Positions 1 to 6,054 of a DNA stretch of 41,641 nucleotides are shown one piece after another. The notes under the pieces were generated by a model. The model had not been told where the DNA came from, did no database searches, and was given only the letters and a program-made list of their open reading frames with translations. Source of the stretch: Desulfuromonadaceae bacterium (lineage in GTDB: Bacteria > Desulfobacterota > Desulfuromonadia > Geobacterales > Pseudopelobacteraceae); the NCBI GenBank assembly GCA_028712075.1, contig JAQTQX010000032.1, forward strand, positions 1-41,641, in the 5' to 3' direction. The position numbers and the translations under genes were made by a program. How positions within the stretch are numbered: position 1 is the first letter of the stretch; every line of letters starts with the position of its first letter.

Positions 1-570
1 TATTTTCGTATGCTGAAATCCCAGCAATAACGATATCAGCTGCCGACGTGCGTACGGGTCAAGTCCACTGGTCGGTTCATCCATAACCAGGCTATTGGGT
101 GACATCGACAGCACGGTGGCGATGGCCACCCGTTTTTTTTCGCCACCGGAGAGATGGTACGGCGGCTTGTTGCGCAGATGCCCTGCCCCGACCAGTTGGA
201 GTGATTCGGTCACCCGCTTTTCAACCTCATTGGCCGGAAGTCCGAGGTTCATCGGGCCAAATGCGACATCTTCGTAAACTGTCGGCATAAAGAGCTGATC
301 GTCAGGATTCTGAAAAATCATACCGACCGTGCGGCGGATGTCAGGGAGCGTCCCCGTTGAAAACGGCGTGTCTCCGATGCGAATCTGACCGGAGGTGGCT
401 TCCAGACAGCCGTTAAGGTGTTGCAGTAGCGTTGATTTTCCCGCCCCGTTGGCGCCGATAATTGCTACCGATTCACCATGAGTAATGCGAAATGACACAT
501 CTTTTATGGCGAGGGTACCATCTGGATACCGGTGCCGAAGATTGATTGCCTCGACAATATGGTGACTCAT
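1..570 (-). CDS. ECF transporter ATP-binding protein, NikO/CbiO family (3' end cut by window)
   Basis: ABC ATPase that would power nickel or cobalt uptake together with the membrane T-component encoded just upstream. Translating the minus strand from the ATG at 570 gives 190 residues that run off the window edge. Visible are Walker A GANGAGKST (about residues 39-47), Q-loop FQNPDDQ (Q87), the ABC signature LSGGE (140-144) and Walker B LVMDEPT (161-167). The NPDDQLF stretch after the Q-loop is typical of ECF/CbiO ATPases. The ATG overlaps the stop of the T-component gene in an ATGA arrangement, so the two are translationally coupled. The adjacent divergent nikR suggests nickel rather than cobalt; that choice is inference. 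No S-component (NikM) gene is visible, so it must lie beyond position 1 or elsewhere. Confidence 0.93.
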   Translation of the reverse strand, partial: MSHHIVEAINLRHRYPDGTLAIKDVSFRITHGESVAIIGANGAGKSTLLQHLNGCLEATSGQIRIGDTPFSTGTLPDIRRTVGMIFQNPDDQLFMPTVYEDVAFGPMNLGLPANEVEKRVTESLQLVGAGHLRNKPPYHLSGGEKKRVAIATVLSMSPNSLVMDEPTSGLDPYARRQLISLLLGFQHTKI

Positions 571-1379
571 GACAGTATTCCTGTGCAGAGCGTACCAAGG
601 ATGAGCGGTATATCAACCAGGCGCAGTACGATAATAAAGGCTGACCAGCCGAGTAGAAAACGTAGTTCGGGAGCAGCGAAGCGGGAGTTATTGAGTGCGT
701 GAAAGTGCCCGCTGAAGCCCCGAGCCAGCATGGCGGTATGTACCTGTTCCGCACGCTGCCAGGTGCGCAGCAGCAGGTGCCCTGCCAGTGAAGCAAAACT
801 GGCAACCCCCCGCCCCTTTTTACCGCACGAGCGAAGTTCGCGAGCCCGGGAAGCCCTGCCTGCCTCCTCGGCAAGTACGAACATGTACCGATGCAGGAAT
901 AACAGCTGCATGGCGAAAAACTGCGGGGCACCGAGCTGCTCCAGTGCCCTGCAAACTGCCGTGAAGCCGCTGCTTCCAATCAGAACGACTGCCGCTCCAA
1001 CGGTGAGCAGTGAACGGACAAGCAGTGACACAAGTGAGATCCAGCCGCCGGATATCCCCAGCGTGCCAAGTTGGAACAGCGGAGAGCGGTCAATCAACGG
1101 ATTAAATATCCCTACCATCAGTATAAACGGACAGATCAGCGCAATTTTCCGCAGCAGGTAGCGCGACGGCAATTTGGCGAGCGTAGCGGTGACGATCGGA
1201 AAAATGCAGAACGGCAGCAGGCGGGCAAGTTCGTATCTATCGAATGAAACAACTGAAACAATGAACAGCAGCGTGACCAGAACCTTGGCACGTGCATCAA
1301 GCGCATGAATCGGCGAATCGCCGCCAGCCAGCAGATCAAGTCGTTTCAGATCAAGTACGGCTGCATTGATGGAAAGCAT
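567..1379 (-). CDS. ECF transporter T-component, CbiQ/NikQ family
   Basis: Transmembrane energy-coupling component of a nickel/cobalt ECF transporter; it links the ATPase to a substrate-binding membrane subunit. The 270-residue product has several hydrophobic segments (about 35-75, 95-125 and 235-265). Between them lie the two arginine-containing coupling motifs typical of the family, seen as SRARELRS and AMLARGFSG. I place the start at the ATG at 1379 because an AAGGA ribosome-binding site lies nine bases upstream; a TTG three codons earlier would leave no spacing. The stop overlaps the ATPase start by four bases. Upstream is a 200-base divergent region shared with nikR, so repression by nickel-bound NikR is likely. 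Substrate specificity cannot be read from this subunit. Confidence 0.9.
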   Translation of the reverse strand: MLSINAAVLDLKRLDLLAGGDSPIHALDARAKVLVTLLFIVSVVSFDRYELARLLPFCIFPIVTATLAKLPSRYLLRKIALICPFILMVGIFNPLIDRSPLFQLGTLGISGGWISLVSLLVRSLLTVGAAVVLIGSSGFTAVCRALEQLGAPQFFAMQLLFLHRYMFVLAEEAGRASRARELRSCGKKGRGVASFASLAGHLLLRTWQRAEQVHTAMLARGFSGHFHALNNSRFAAPELRFLLGWSAFIIVLRLVDIPLILGTLCTGILS

Positions 1380-1396
1380 TTGTGACAATCCTTGAC

Positions 1397-1451
1397 GATG
1401 AGGGATAAGGGAGGAGTGATGAGAATGGAAAAAATAAAGTCATCCCTCATC
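1397..1451. repeat. Inverted copies of a GATGAGG-type repeat in the nik intergenic region
   Basis: GATGAGGGAT at 1397-1406 and its exact reverse complement at 1442-1451 could form a 10-bp stem. The units belong to the same heptamer family found at the start of the fucose synthase gene and near 19800. The stem lies in the 5' untranslated or promoter region of the minus-strand transporter genes. A regulatory role is possible but not shown. Confidence 0.6.
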
Positions 1452-1470
1452 TCTCATCCGGGTTGAAGAA

Positions 1471-1497
1471 GTAACACAAATAAATAATAAATAACAC
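1471..1497. promoter_or_regulatory. Candidate NikR operator (direct repeat)
   Basis: TAACAC occurs at 1472-1477 (as GTAACAC from 1471) and again at 1492-1497, separated by 14 A/T bases. NikR operators in sulfate- and metal-reducing deltaproteobacteria are described as GTGTTAC-N13/14-GTAACAC. Here the half-sites have the right sequence and spacing, but both point the same way. The site lies between the divergent transporter and nikR genes. Assignment is inference from position and half-site match. Confidence 0.45.
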
Positions 1498-1586
1498 GAA
1501 AATAAGGTATACACCAGATCGTGACATTCCGATGATAATCGGCTACGATAGCGCCACCAAGAGAGCCACACAAAGGGGAAAAACAC

Positions 1587-2003
1587 GTGGGACAGACGGT
1601 CAGATTTGGCATATCACTCGATGAAAAACTACTGCAGAACTTTGATCAGCTAATTGAAAAGAAAAGCTATATGAACCGTTCGGAAGCGATCCGGGATCTT
1701 ATCAGAGCTTCTCTCGTAGAGGAGCTGTGCGGTGCCGAGGAGCAGGAGGCGGTTGGAACGGTGACCCTGGTCTATAACCATCATGTTCGCGATCTTGCTG
1801 ACAAACTGACCGATCATCAGCATGTTCACCATGATCAGATTGTGTCTGCTCTGCATGTTCATCTGGATGCGCACAACTGCCTCGAAGTGCTGGTAATTCG
1901 CGGCACCGTGCTGGTGGTAAAGCAGATTGCAAATGAGCTGATCAGTGTCAAAGGGGTCAAACATGGCAAGCTGGTGCTGACAACCACCGGGGAGCATCTT
2001 TAA
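1587..2003 (+). CDS. nikR: Nickel-responsive transcriptional regulator NikR
   Basis: Ribbon-helix-helix repressor that senses nickel and shuts down nickel uptake. The 138-residue product has the N-terminal RHH fold (about residues 1-45, strand [10 protein letters not shown], helix [12 protein letters not shown]). The C-terminal ACT-like metal-binding domain contains the His/Cys set H79, H90, H92 and C98, matching the square-planar nickel ligands of Escherichia coli NikR (H76, H87, H89, C95). Length is normal for the family. The GTG start at 1587 follows AAAGGGG at a good distance. It is divergent from the ECF transporter genes and 19 bases upstream of crcB, so nikR, crcB and the DUF190 gene may be co-transcribed. 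Identification is firm; the target genes are inferred from proximity. Confidence 0.96.
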   Translation: MGQTVRFGISLDEKLLQNFDQLIEKKSYMNRSEAIRDLIRASLVEELCGAEEQEAVGTVTLVYNHHVRDLADKLTDHQHVHHDQIVSALHVHLDAHNCLEVLVIRGTVLVVKQIANELISVKGVKHGKLVLTTTGEHL

Positions 2004-2022
2004 GCATCGGAGAATTTCCGGG

Positions 2023-2400
2023 ATGAAAACAGCGGCGACAATAGCTTTATTCTGTGCCGGTGGCGGGCTTACCCGTTACTACCTGTCGGGGTGGGTTTAC
2101 TCTCTTGCCGGGCGAGCGTTTCCGTACGGTACGCTGGTAGTCAATATTGTCGGCGCCTATCTGATCGGGCTGGTTATGGAACTCGGTCTGCGCAGTACGT
2201 TGATACCGGATACCCTTCGACTTGGCTTGACGGTCGGTTTTCTGGGAGGGCTGACTACTTTTTCCACGTTCAGCTACGAAACGTTTTCCCTGCTGGAAGA
2301 TGGGCAGTTTCTGGTCGCATGTGTCAACGTCATAACCAGTGTTGCTGTCTGTCTTCTGTTTACCTGGCTTGGCATTGTTACTGTTCGATCACTGACATGA
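2023..2400 (+). CDS. crcB: Fluoride-specific ion channel/exporter CrcB (FluC)
   Basis: Small dual-topology membrane protein that lets fluoride leave the cell. The 125-residue length and four hydrophobic segments fit the family. Diagnostic motifs are present: the conserved Asn in TLVVNIVGAYLIG (N41) and the GGLTTFSTF box (about 75-83) that lines the fluoride pore. It starts 19 bases after nikR, leaving no room for its own fluoride riboswitch, and the leader shows none. Expression therefore probably follows nikR. A DUF190 gene follows directly, a common pairing. Confidence 0.95.
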   Translation: MKTAATIALFCAGGGLTRYYLSGWVYSLAGRAFPYGTLVVNIVGAYLIGLVMELGLRSTLIPDTLRLGLTVGFLGGLTTFSTFSYETFSLLEDGQFLVACVNVITSVAVCLLFTWLGIVTVRSLT

Positions 2401-2414
2401 GCAAGGATGGTGTT

Positions 2415-2753
2415 ATGAGTAAACTTATCGGTGAGCAGGTGCTGATGCGCATATTTATCGGCGAGGCAGATCGCTTCGAGCATAGACCGCTGTACGAGGC
2501 ATTAGTGGAATTGCTGCACGCGGAGGGATTTTCGGGGGCAACCGTTCTGCGCGGGGTATGCGGTTTCGGTGCCAACCGGGTGTACCACAGCCAGAAACTG
2601 CTTGATATTTCGGCGGATCTGCCGTTTGTGGTGGAGGTAGTCGATATGCAGGAGAAGATCGACGCCATCATGCCGCGCATTGACGGCATGATGAAAGGTG
2701 GCATGATCACGCTGGAAAAGGCGACGGTTATTCGGTATGGAAACGCAGAATGA
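2415..2753 (+). CDS. DUF190 family protein
   Basis: Small cytosolic protein of 112 residues in the DUF190 family, which has a PII/CutA-like ferredoxin fold and frequently follows crcB. Family signatures visible are the N-terminal RIFIGEADRFEHRPLYEALV, the central GATVLRGVCGFGANRVYH and the C-terminal acidic and glycine-rich end. I choose the ATG at 2415 because AAGGA lies seven bases upstream. An ATG at 2397 overlapping the crcB stop would add six residues (MSKDGV) and cannot be excluded. The stop codon lies at the edge of a perfect heptamer array. The biochemical role of DUF190 is not established; a link to fluoride handling is inferred from neighbourhood only. Confidence 0.9.
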   Translation: MSKLIGEQVLMRIFIGEADRFEHRPLYEALVELLHAEGFSGATVLRGVCGFGANRVYHSQKLLDISADLPFVVEVVDMQEKIDAIMPRIDGMMKGGMITLEKATVIRYGNAE

Positions 2754-2779
2754 TGAGGGATGAGGGATGAGGGATGAGG
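2752..2779 (+). repeat. Four perfect GATGAGG heptamers at the fcl start
   Basis: Four uninterrupted copies of GATGAGG (2752-2758, 2759-2765, 2766-2772, 2773-2779). The array overlaps the stop codon of the DUF190 gene and carries the start codon (2767) and the only Shine-Dalgarno-like sequence of the fucose synthase gene. An ATG recurs every seven bases, so consecutive ATGs cycle through all three frames. Confidence 0.95.
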
Positions 2780-3759
2780 CGAAAATCTATGTAGCAGGCC
2801 ATCGCGGCATGGTTGGGTCGGCAATTGTCCGGGCGCTTCAAGCCCAGGGATATACAAATCTGCTCCTCAGATCGCGCGTTGAACTGGATCTCTGTAATCA
2901 ACCGGCGGTAGAATTTTTTTTTCGCGAGCAGCAGCCGGAGTACGTGTTTCTGGCGGCGGCACGGGTAGGGGGGATTATTGCCAACAGTACGTGCAAGGGC
3001 GAGTTCATACATGACAATCTGATGATCCAGAACAACGTCATTCACAACTCCTGGCTGAACGGTGTTACCCGTCTTCTGTTTCTCGGCAGCACCTGCATCT
3101 ATCCGAAATATGCCCCGCAGCCAATGAAAGAGGAACATCTGCTGACCGGCCCGCTTGAGCCGACCAATGATGCCTATGCTATCGCCAAGATCGCCGGAAT
3201 CTGCCAGTGCCGCTCGTACAATCAGCAGTACGGCACCGCATACCTGTCGGTCATGCCGAACAACCTCTACGGCCCCAACGATAATTTTGATCTGGAAAAG
3301 TCGCACGTACTTCCGGCCATGATCCGCAAGTTTCATGAAGCGAAACAGAGTGGAGATACTTCAGTAACGATATGGGGAACCGGCACGCCGCTGCGTGAAT
3401 TCCTTCAGGTTGATGATCTTGCCGCCGCCTGCGTGTATTTGATGAACCTCGATGACAGCCGTTATGATGCACTGATTAATGATCCAGACGCACCGGCTCT
3501 GATTAATGTCGGCTCCGGCCAGGAGATCAGTATCCGTGATCTGGCGTTGTTGGTACAGGATGTGGTCGGGTTTGCCGGTGCACTGGTTTTTGATGCAAGC
3601 AAGCCTGACGGGACACCGCGTAAGCTTGCGGATTCATCACGTATCCATGCACTGGGCTGGCACCACACCACTGCTCTGCGGGAAGGCATTGCCGGGGCGT
3701 ACCGGTGGTTTCTTGCAAATCACAATACACCCAAAAAACTTTCAATTTTACAGGGATGA
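2767..3759 (+). CDS. fcl: GDP-L-fucose synthase
   Basis: Bifunctional epimerase/reductase that converts GDP-4-keto-6-deoxy-D-mannose to GDP-L-fucose with NADPH. The 330-residue length is typical. The nucleotide-binding GHRGMVGSA motif (about 11-19) and the catalytic Ser-Tyr-Lys set (S108 in LGSTCIYP, Y137 and K141 in YAIAK) are all present, so the enzyme should be active. The start codon lies inside the GATGAGG array. Its normal partner, GDP-mannose 4,6-dehydratase, is only a deleted relic about 900 bases downstream, so substrate must come from another locus. A GT11 fucosyltransferase in the following operon is the likely consumer of the product. Confidence 0.97.
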   Translation: MRDEAKIYVAGHRGMVGSAIVRALQAQGYTNLLLRSRVELDLCNQPAVEFFFREQQPEYVFLAAARVGGIIANSTCKGEFIHDNLMIQNNVIHNSWLNGVTRLLFLGSTCIYPKYAPQPMKEEHLLTGPLEPTNDAYAIAKIAGICQCRSYNQQYGTAYLSVMPNNLYGPNDNFDLEKSHVLPAMIRKFHEAKQSGDTSVTIWGTGTPLREFLQVDDLAAACVYLMNLDDSRYDALINDPDAPALINVGSGQEISIRDLALLVQDVVGFAGALVFDASKPDGTPRKLADSSRIHALGWHHTTALREGIAGAYRWFLANHNTPKKLSILQG

Positions 3760-3874
3760 AGAGGATACTAGGGATAACGGCATAATACCAACACAAAGAC
3801 TAGTAGGTTTTAAACAAAACTAAGTATTTGTGCTCTTTACGGGTATTATCCCATTCATCCCCTTTATCCCTGTA
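3749..3874. repeat. Long imperfect inverted repeat downstream of fcl
   Basis: The tail of fcl plus downstream sequence (3749-3789, TACAGGGATGAAGAGGAT and following) is an imperfect reverse complement of 3841-3874, which reads TACAGGGATAAAGGGGAT on the other strand. The arms share two blocks, about 17 and 8 bases, around a loop of roughly 50 bases. It may fold in RNA and end the fcl transcript. The unit resembles short intergenic repeats common in this bacterial group. Confidence 0.6.
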
Positions 3875-3905
3875 AATACGGTTTTATTCCCCCCCCATCA
3901 TGATA

Positions 3906-3969
3906 GTTCACAAAATGAACAAACTTCTTGCCTTTATTTTCCTTCCATACTAATGTTCAAATCATGAAC
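3906..3969. promoter_or_regulatory. Paired GTTCA-N5-TGAAC palindromes (candidate operators)
   Basis: Two palindromes with identical arms, GTTCA-CAAAA-TGAAC at 3906-3920 and GTTCA-AATCA-TGAAC at 3955-3969, lie 49 bases apart start to start. This is close to whole helical turns. The second covers the likely start codon (3964-3966) of the winged-helix regulator. This layout is typical of autoregulatory operators; the binding protein is inferred, not shown. Confidence 0.6.
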
Positions 3970-4569
3970 GTTTTAAACGAAAAACCGCTTGATTCATCCC
4001 GTTCCCTCCAGCTTCTCTCCGAAATCAGCGGCGAAGAACCGCTGTCGCAGCGTGAACTCTCCCGCCGTCTCGGCATCGCTGTCGGCCTGGTCAACTCCTA
4101 CCTGAAGAACCTCGTTGCCAAAGGTTTTGTGCGCGTAAAAAACTTCCCAAGCAACCGCTACGCCTACCTGCTCACTCCGCAGGGCATCGCCGAGAAGAGT
4201 CGGCTTGCCTATCAACATCTCAATTATTTTACCAGCCTCTACACCGTTGCGCGCCAGGATTACCTTGACCTGTTTCGCCGCCTGGAAGACTCCGGAGTGC
4301 ACGAGGTGGCGTTTTGCGGTGTTGATGAAGTTGCCGAGGTGGCATATCTGTCTCTGCAGGAAACCGGATTGAATTTGGTTGCAGTCATGGATGATATAAA
4401 AAAAGGTGAAAAATTTTTCGGTATCCCGATTGTATCGGTAGCCGATGGTGTCTTGTTGGAACGTGCCCTGCTGGTGATAACGTCATTGAAGCGAAGGGAC
4501 GAGTTGACCCAATTGCTCTGCGATTTAGGGGTGGCAACGGGGCGGGTATATGGTGCGGGGGGGCAATAG
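3964..4569 (+). CDS. Winged-helix transcriptional regulator with C-terminal Rossmann-like domain
   Basis: Probable DNA-binding regulator of the polysaccharide region. The 201-residue product has an N-terminal winged helix (about residues 10-75; recognition segment LSQRELSRRLGIAVGLVNSY, wing KNFPSNRYAYLLT) and a helical linker. The C-terminal alpha/beta segment (about 112-198), with HEVAFCGVDEVAEVAYL and VMDDIKKGEKFFGIPIV, resembles the nucleotide-binding N-terminal fold of PglD-type sugar acyltransferases or CoA-binding proteins. I prefer the ATG at 3964, which begins MNVLNEKPLD, over a start 12 codons earlier. The start codon falls within one of two matching palindromes, so autoregulation is likely. 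The ligand is unknown. It sits between fcl and the large polysaccharide operon. Confidence 0.8.
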   Translation: MNVLNEKPLDSSRSLQLLSEISGEEPLSQRELSRRLGIAVGLVNSYLKNLVAKGFVRVKNFPSNRYAYLLTPQGIAEKSRLAYQHLNYFTSLYTVARQDYLDLFRRLEDSGVHEVAFCGVDEVAEVAYLSLQETGLNLVAVMDDIKKGEKFFGIPIVSVADGVLLERALLVITSLKRRDELTQLLCDLGVATGRVYGAGGQ

Positions 4570-4639
4570 TTTTGCTCATACTGAGCCACGAAGAAGAGTG
4601 TTAAAGTTGTACGTTTCAGCAGTCAGAAAATATTCCTGC

Positions 4640-4934
4640 AGTGTACTTCAGGTTCTGGTGACTGTTCAGCCAAATGAAATCTATAATCTTGCGAGGCAGA
4701 GTTCTGTGGGGTTGTCTTTTTACCAACCGGCTTGAGGATTTTGTGGCAGAAGTGTTTAAATGCGTGGGGCTTGATTGGCGTGAGCATGTGGAGAGTGACC
4801 CATCGCTGTTGCGCCCTTCGGAGATCATGGTCAGCAGGGCCAATCCGGAAAAATCGTCACGAATGCTTGGCTGGCGGCCGAAAAAACGGATGAAGGATGT
4901 TGCGCGGATGATGGTGGAAGAGCTTATGCGGTAG
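4640..4934 (+). pseudogene. gmd: GDP-mannose 4,6-dehydratase relic with large internal deletion
   Basis: Two pieces of Gmd are joined out of frame. The first (4640-4729) reads VQPNEIYNLARQSSVGLSF, matching the conserved region near residue 75-100 of Gmd. The second, in another frame (from about 4728), reads EDFVAEVFKCVGLDWREHV followed by RPSEIMVSRANPEKSSRMLGW, matching the C-terminal 65 or so residues. Roughly 200 central residues, including the catalytic Tyr-Lys pair, and the true N-terminus are missing. The identity is recognised from these signature segments; no functional product is possible. Intact fcl lies upstream, the usual gmd partner. Confidence 0.85.
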
Positions 4935-4973
4935 GGGATGAAAAGGGGCCTGTCCAATAAATATCATTTTTGT

Positions 4974-5002
4974 TCTCTTCGTGTCTTCGTGCCTTTGTGT
5001 GA
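4974..5002 (-). repeat. CACGAAG-type dispersed repeat
   Basis: On the minus strand this reads CACAAAGGCACGAAGACACG and continues with AAGAGA, containing tandem CACGAAG units. Shorter related pieces occur at 4585-4598 (GCCACGAAGAAGAG, plus strand) and 5789-5803 (ACACAAAGCCACGAA, plus strand). The copies bracket the gmd relic and the MNT/HEPN pair. Confidence 0.6.
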
Positions 5003-5082
5003 TACCCGGTTTTGAAGTACATCGGGACTAAAATAGGTCTTTCTTGTTTATGCATTCTTAGAGGTTCAGGGAGGTGAATTAC

Positions 5083-5409
5083 ATGTACTCAACAGCCGAT
5101 TTTGAAATTATTAAGGATGTGGTTATTTCCTTTATTCCCGGAGCTGAAAGTGTCTACCTCTTTGGTAGCTACGCCAAAGGTACGGCCCGGGAGCAGAGCG
5201 ATATTGATATCGCGATTTTGCTTGAGCACGACCTGCACTGGCGTGAACGAAATGCTGTCTTGAACAGACTTTATAGTGATATGTCACAAAGAGGTTATAA
5301 TGTTGATTTTGTTATGAAAAAATCAGATAAATTCCGTTCCGAGAGTGAACTGCCGACCCTTTCGCGGGTGATTTTACGGGAGGGGAAACTATTGTGGACG
5401 CACAATTAA
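5083..5409 (+). CDS. MNT-type minimal nucleotidyltransferase (antitoxin of MNT/HEPN pair)
   Basis: Small nucleotidyltransferase of 108 residues with the DNA polymerase beta-like signature: GSYAKGTAREQSDIDIA (about 28-44) supplies the Gly-Ser pair and catalytic Asp40 and Asp42, and VDFV supplies the third Asp near 75. In characterised MNT/HEPN systems this protein neutralises the HEPN partner, in some cases by transferring AMP groups to it. I choose the ATG at 5083, eight bases after CAGGGAGG, over a GTG at 5074 that overlaps that site. The HEPN gene begins inside its 3' end, so the two are translationally coupled. The pair is flanked by dispersed repeats, which suggests acquisition as a unit. 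Confidence 0.88.
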   Translation: MYSTADFEIIKDVVISFIPGAESVYLFGSYAKGTAREQSDIDIAILLEHDLHWRERNAVLNRLYSDMSQRGYNVDFVMKKSDKFRSESELPTLSRVILREGKLLWTHN

Positions 5410-5786
5410 AGACCATTGTCGAGCAGTGGATCATTAAGGCGGATAATGACCTGAAGACTGCAGAATATGGATTGACGGCGGCCGAGCCAACTACAGACAC
5501 CATCTGCTTTCATTGTCAGCAAGCAGTTGAAAAATATCTGAAGATGTACCTCGCCTTGAAGGGAAATGATCCGTTCATAACGCATAACATTTCGTTACTT
5601 GTGGTTAAGTGTATTAGCTATGATCCCACATTCAGCGATCTGCAGAGTTTTGCTTTTTTGACTTCTTACGCGGTGTCACTTCGTTATCCCGATGATTTCT
5701 ACATGCCAGAGGTCGAAGAAGCTGAAGAAGCTTTGAATGCTGCACGACACATACGGGAATTTATACTGGCAAAGACAGGACTATGA
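5394..5786 (+). CDS. HEPN domain protein (toxin-like partner of MNT protein)
   Basis: All-helical protein of 130 residues with the HEPN family hallmarks: ADNDLKTAEYGL near the N-terminus, the conserved FHCQQAVEKYLKMYL helix (about 40-54) and the LRYPDDFYMP segment (about 97-106). It starts at a GTG at 5394 preceded by GGAGGGG and overlaps the MNT gene by 16 bases. Ribonuclease-type HEPN toxins carry an RX4-6H motif; I do not see a clear one here, so nuclease activity is uncertain. It could be a nucleotide-binding or inactive HEPN subtype. Together with the upstream gene it forms a standard MNT/HEPN module. Confidence 0.85.
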   Translation: MDAQLKTIVEQWIIKADNDLKTAEYGLTAAEPTTDTICFHCQQAVEKYLKMYLALKGNDPFITHNISLLVVKCISYDPTFSDLQSFAFLTSYAVSLRYPDDFYMPEVEEAEEALNAARHIREFILAKTGL

Positions 5787-5817
5787 TTACACAAAGCCAC
5801 GAATGCTCAAAGATCAT

Positions 5818-5861
5818 CCCCTCGCCCGGTGGGAGAGGGTGGCCGAAGGCCGGGTGAGGGG
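5818..5861. repeat. GC-rich palindromic intergenic repeat
   Basis: CCCCTCGCCCGG at 5818-5829 pairs imperfectly with CCGGGTGAGGGG at 5850-5861. An inner GGCCGAAGGCC stem-loop sits near 5841-5851, giving a branched hairpin. It resembles the palindromic intergenic element (arms reading CCCCTCACCC...) found in many proteobacteria. It has no poly-T tail, so it is not an obvious terminator. Confidence 0.75.
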
Positions 5862-5867
5862 TTACGG

Positions 5868-5999
5868 CAGTGGTTTCAGGAATTGTGCAAAAACCGGGTC
5901 AATAATGCTGAATATTGGCAGAAGTACAGGTTGGCAGTTCAAGAAGCTGGTAGGACAGGGGATAAAATAGATCTGTCCCGGTTTACTGGTCATGAATAA
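5868..5999 (+). pseudogene. Open-frame fragment without start codon, family not recognised
   Basis: Reading from 5868 to the TAA at 5997 gives 43 protein-like residues beginning QWFQELCKNRVNNAEYWQKY and ending DLSRFTGHE. There is no plausible start, and the frame runs back into the GC-rich palindrome. The composition looks like the true C-terminus of a protein cut by the repeat. I do not recognise the family, and it may be chance. Confidence 0.25.
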
Positions 6000-6054
6000 G
6001 AGAAGGTAGTCTGATGACAAAGCGATAGATACGAAAACGAATGACAGGAACTGA

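Noticed and set aside
2004..2022. Possible fluoride riboswitch before crcB
   Set aside because: Only 19 bases separate nikR and crcB, far too few for the crcB motif fold, and no matching sequence lies in nikR's 3' end.
2091..2414. N-terminal extension of the DUF190 frame
   Set aside because: The upstream part is a shifted reading of crcB; DUF190 homology begins at about 2415, with its own ribosome-binding site.
2752..2779. CRISPR-like repeat array
   Set aside because: The units are 7 bases with no spacers. No direct repeats with unique spacers or cas genes were seen anywhere in the window.
5737..5970. Plus-strand open frame of 77 codons after the HEPN gene
   Set aside because: It begins inside the HEPN gene and reads through the GC-rich palindrome; the codons are explained by the repeat, not by a protein.
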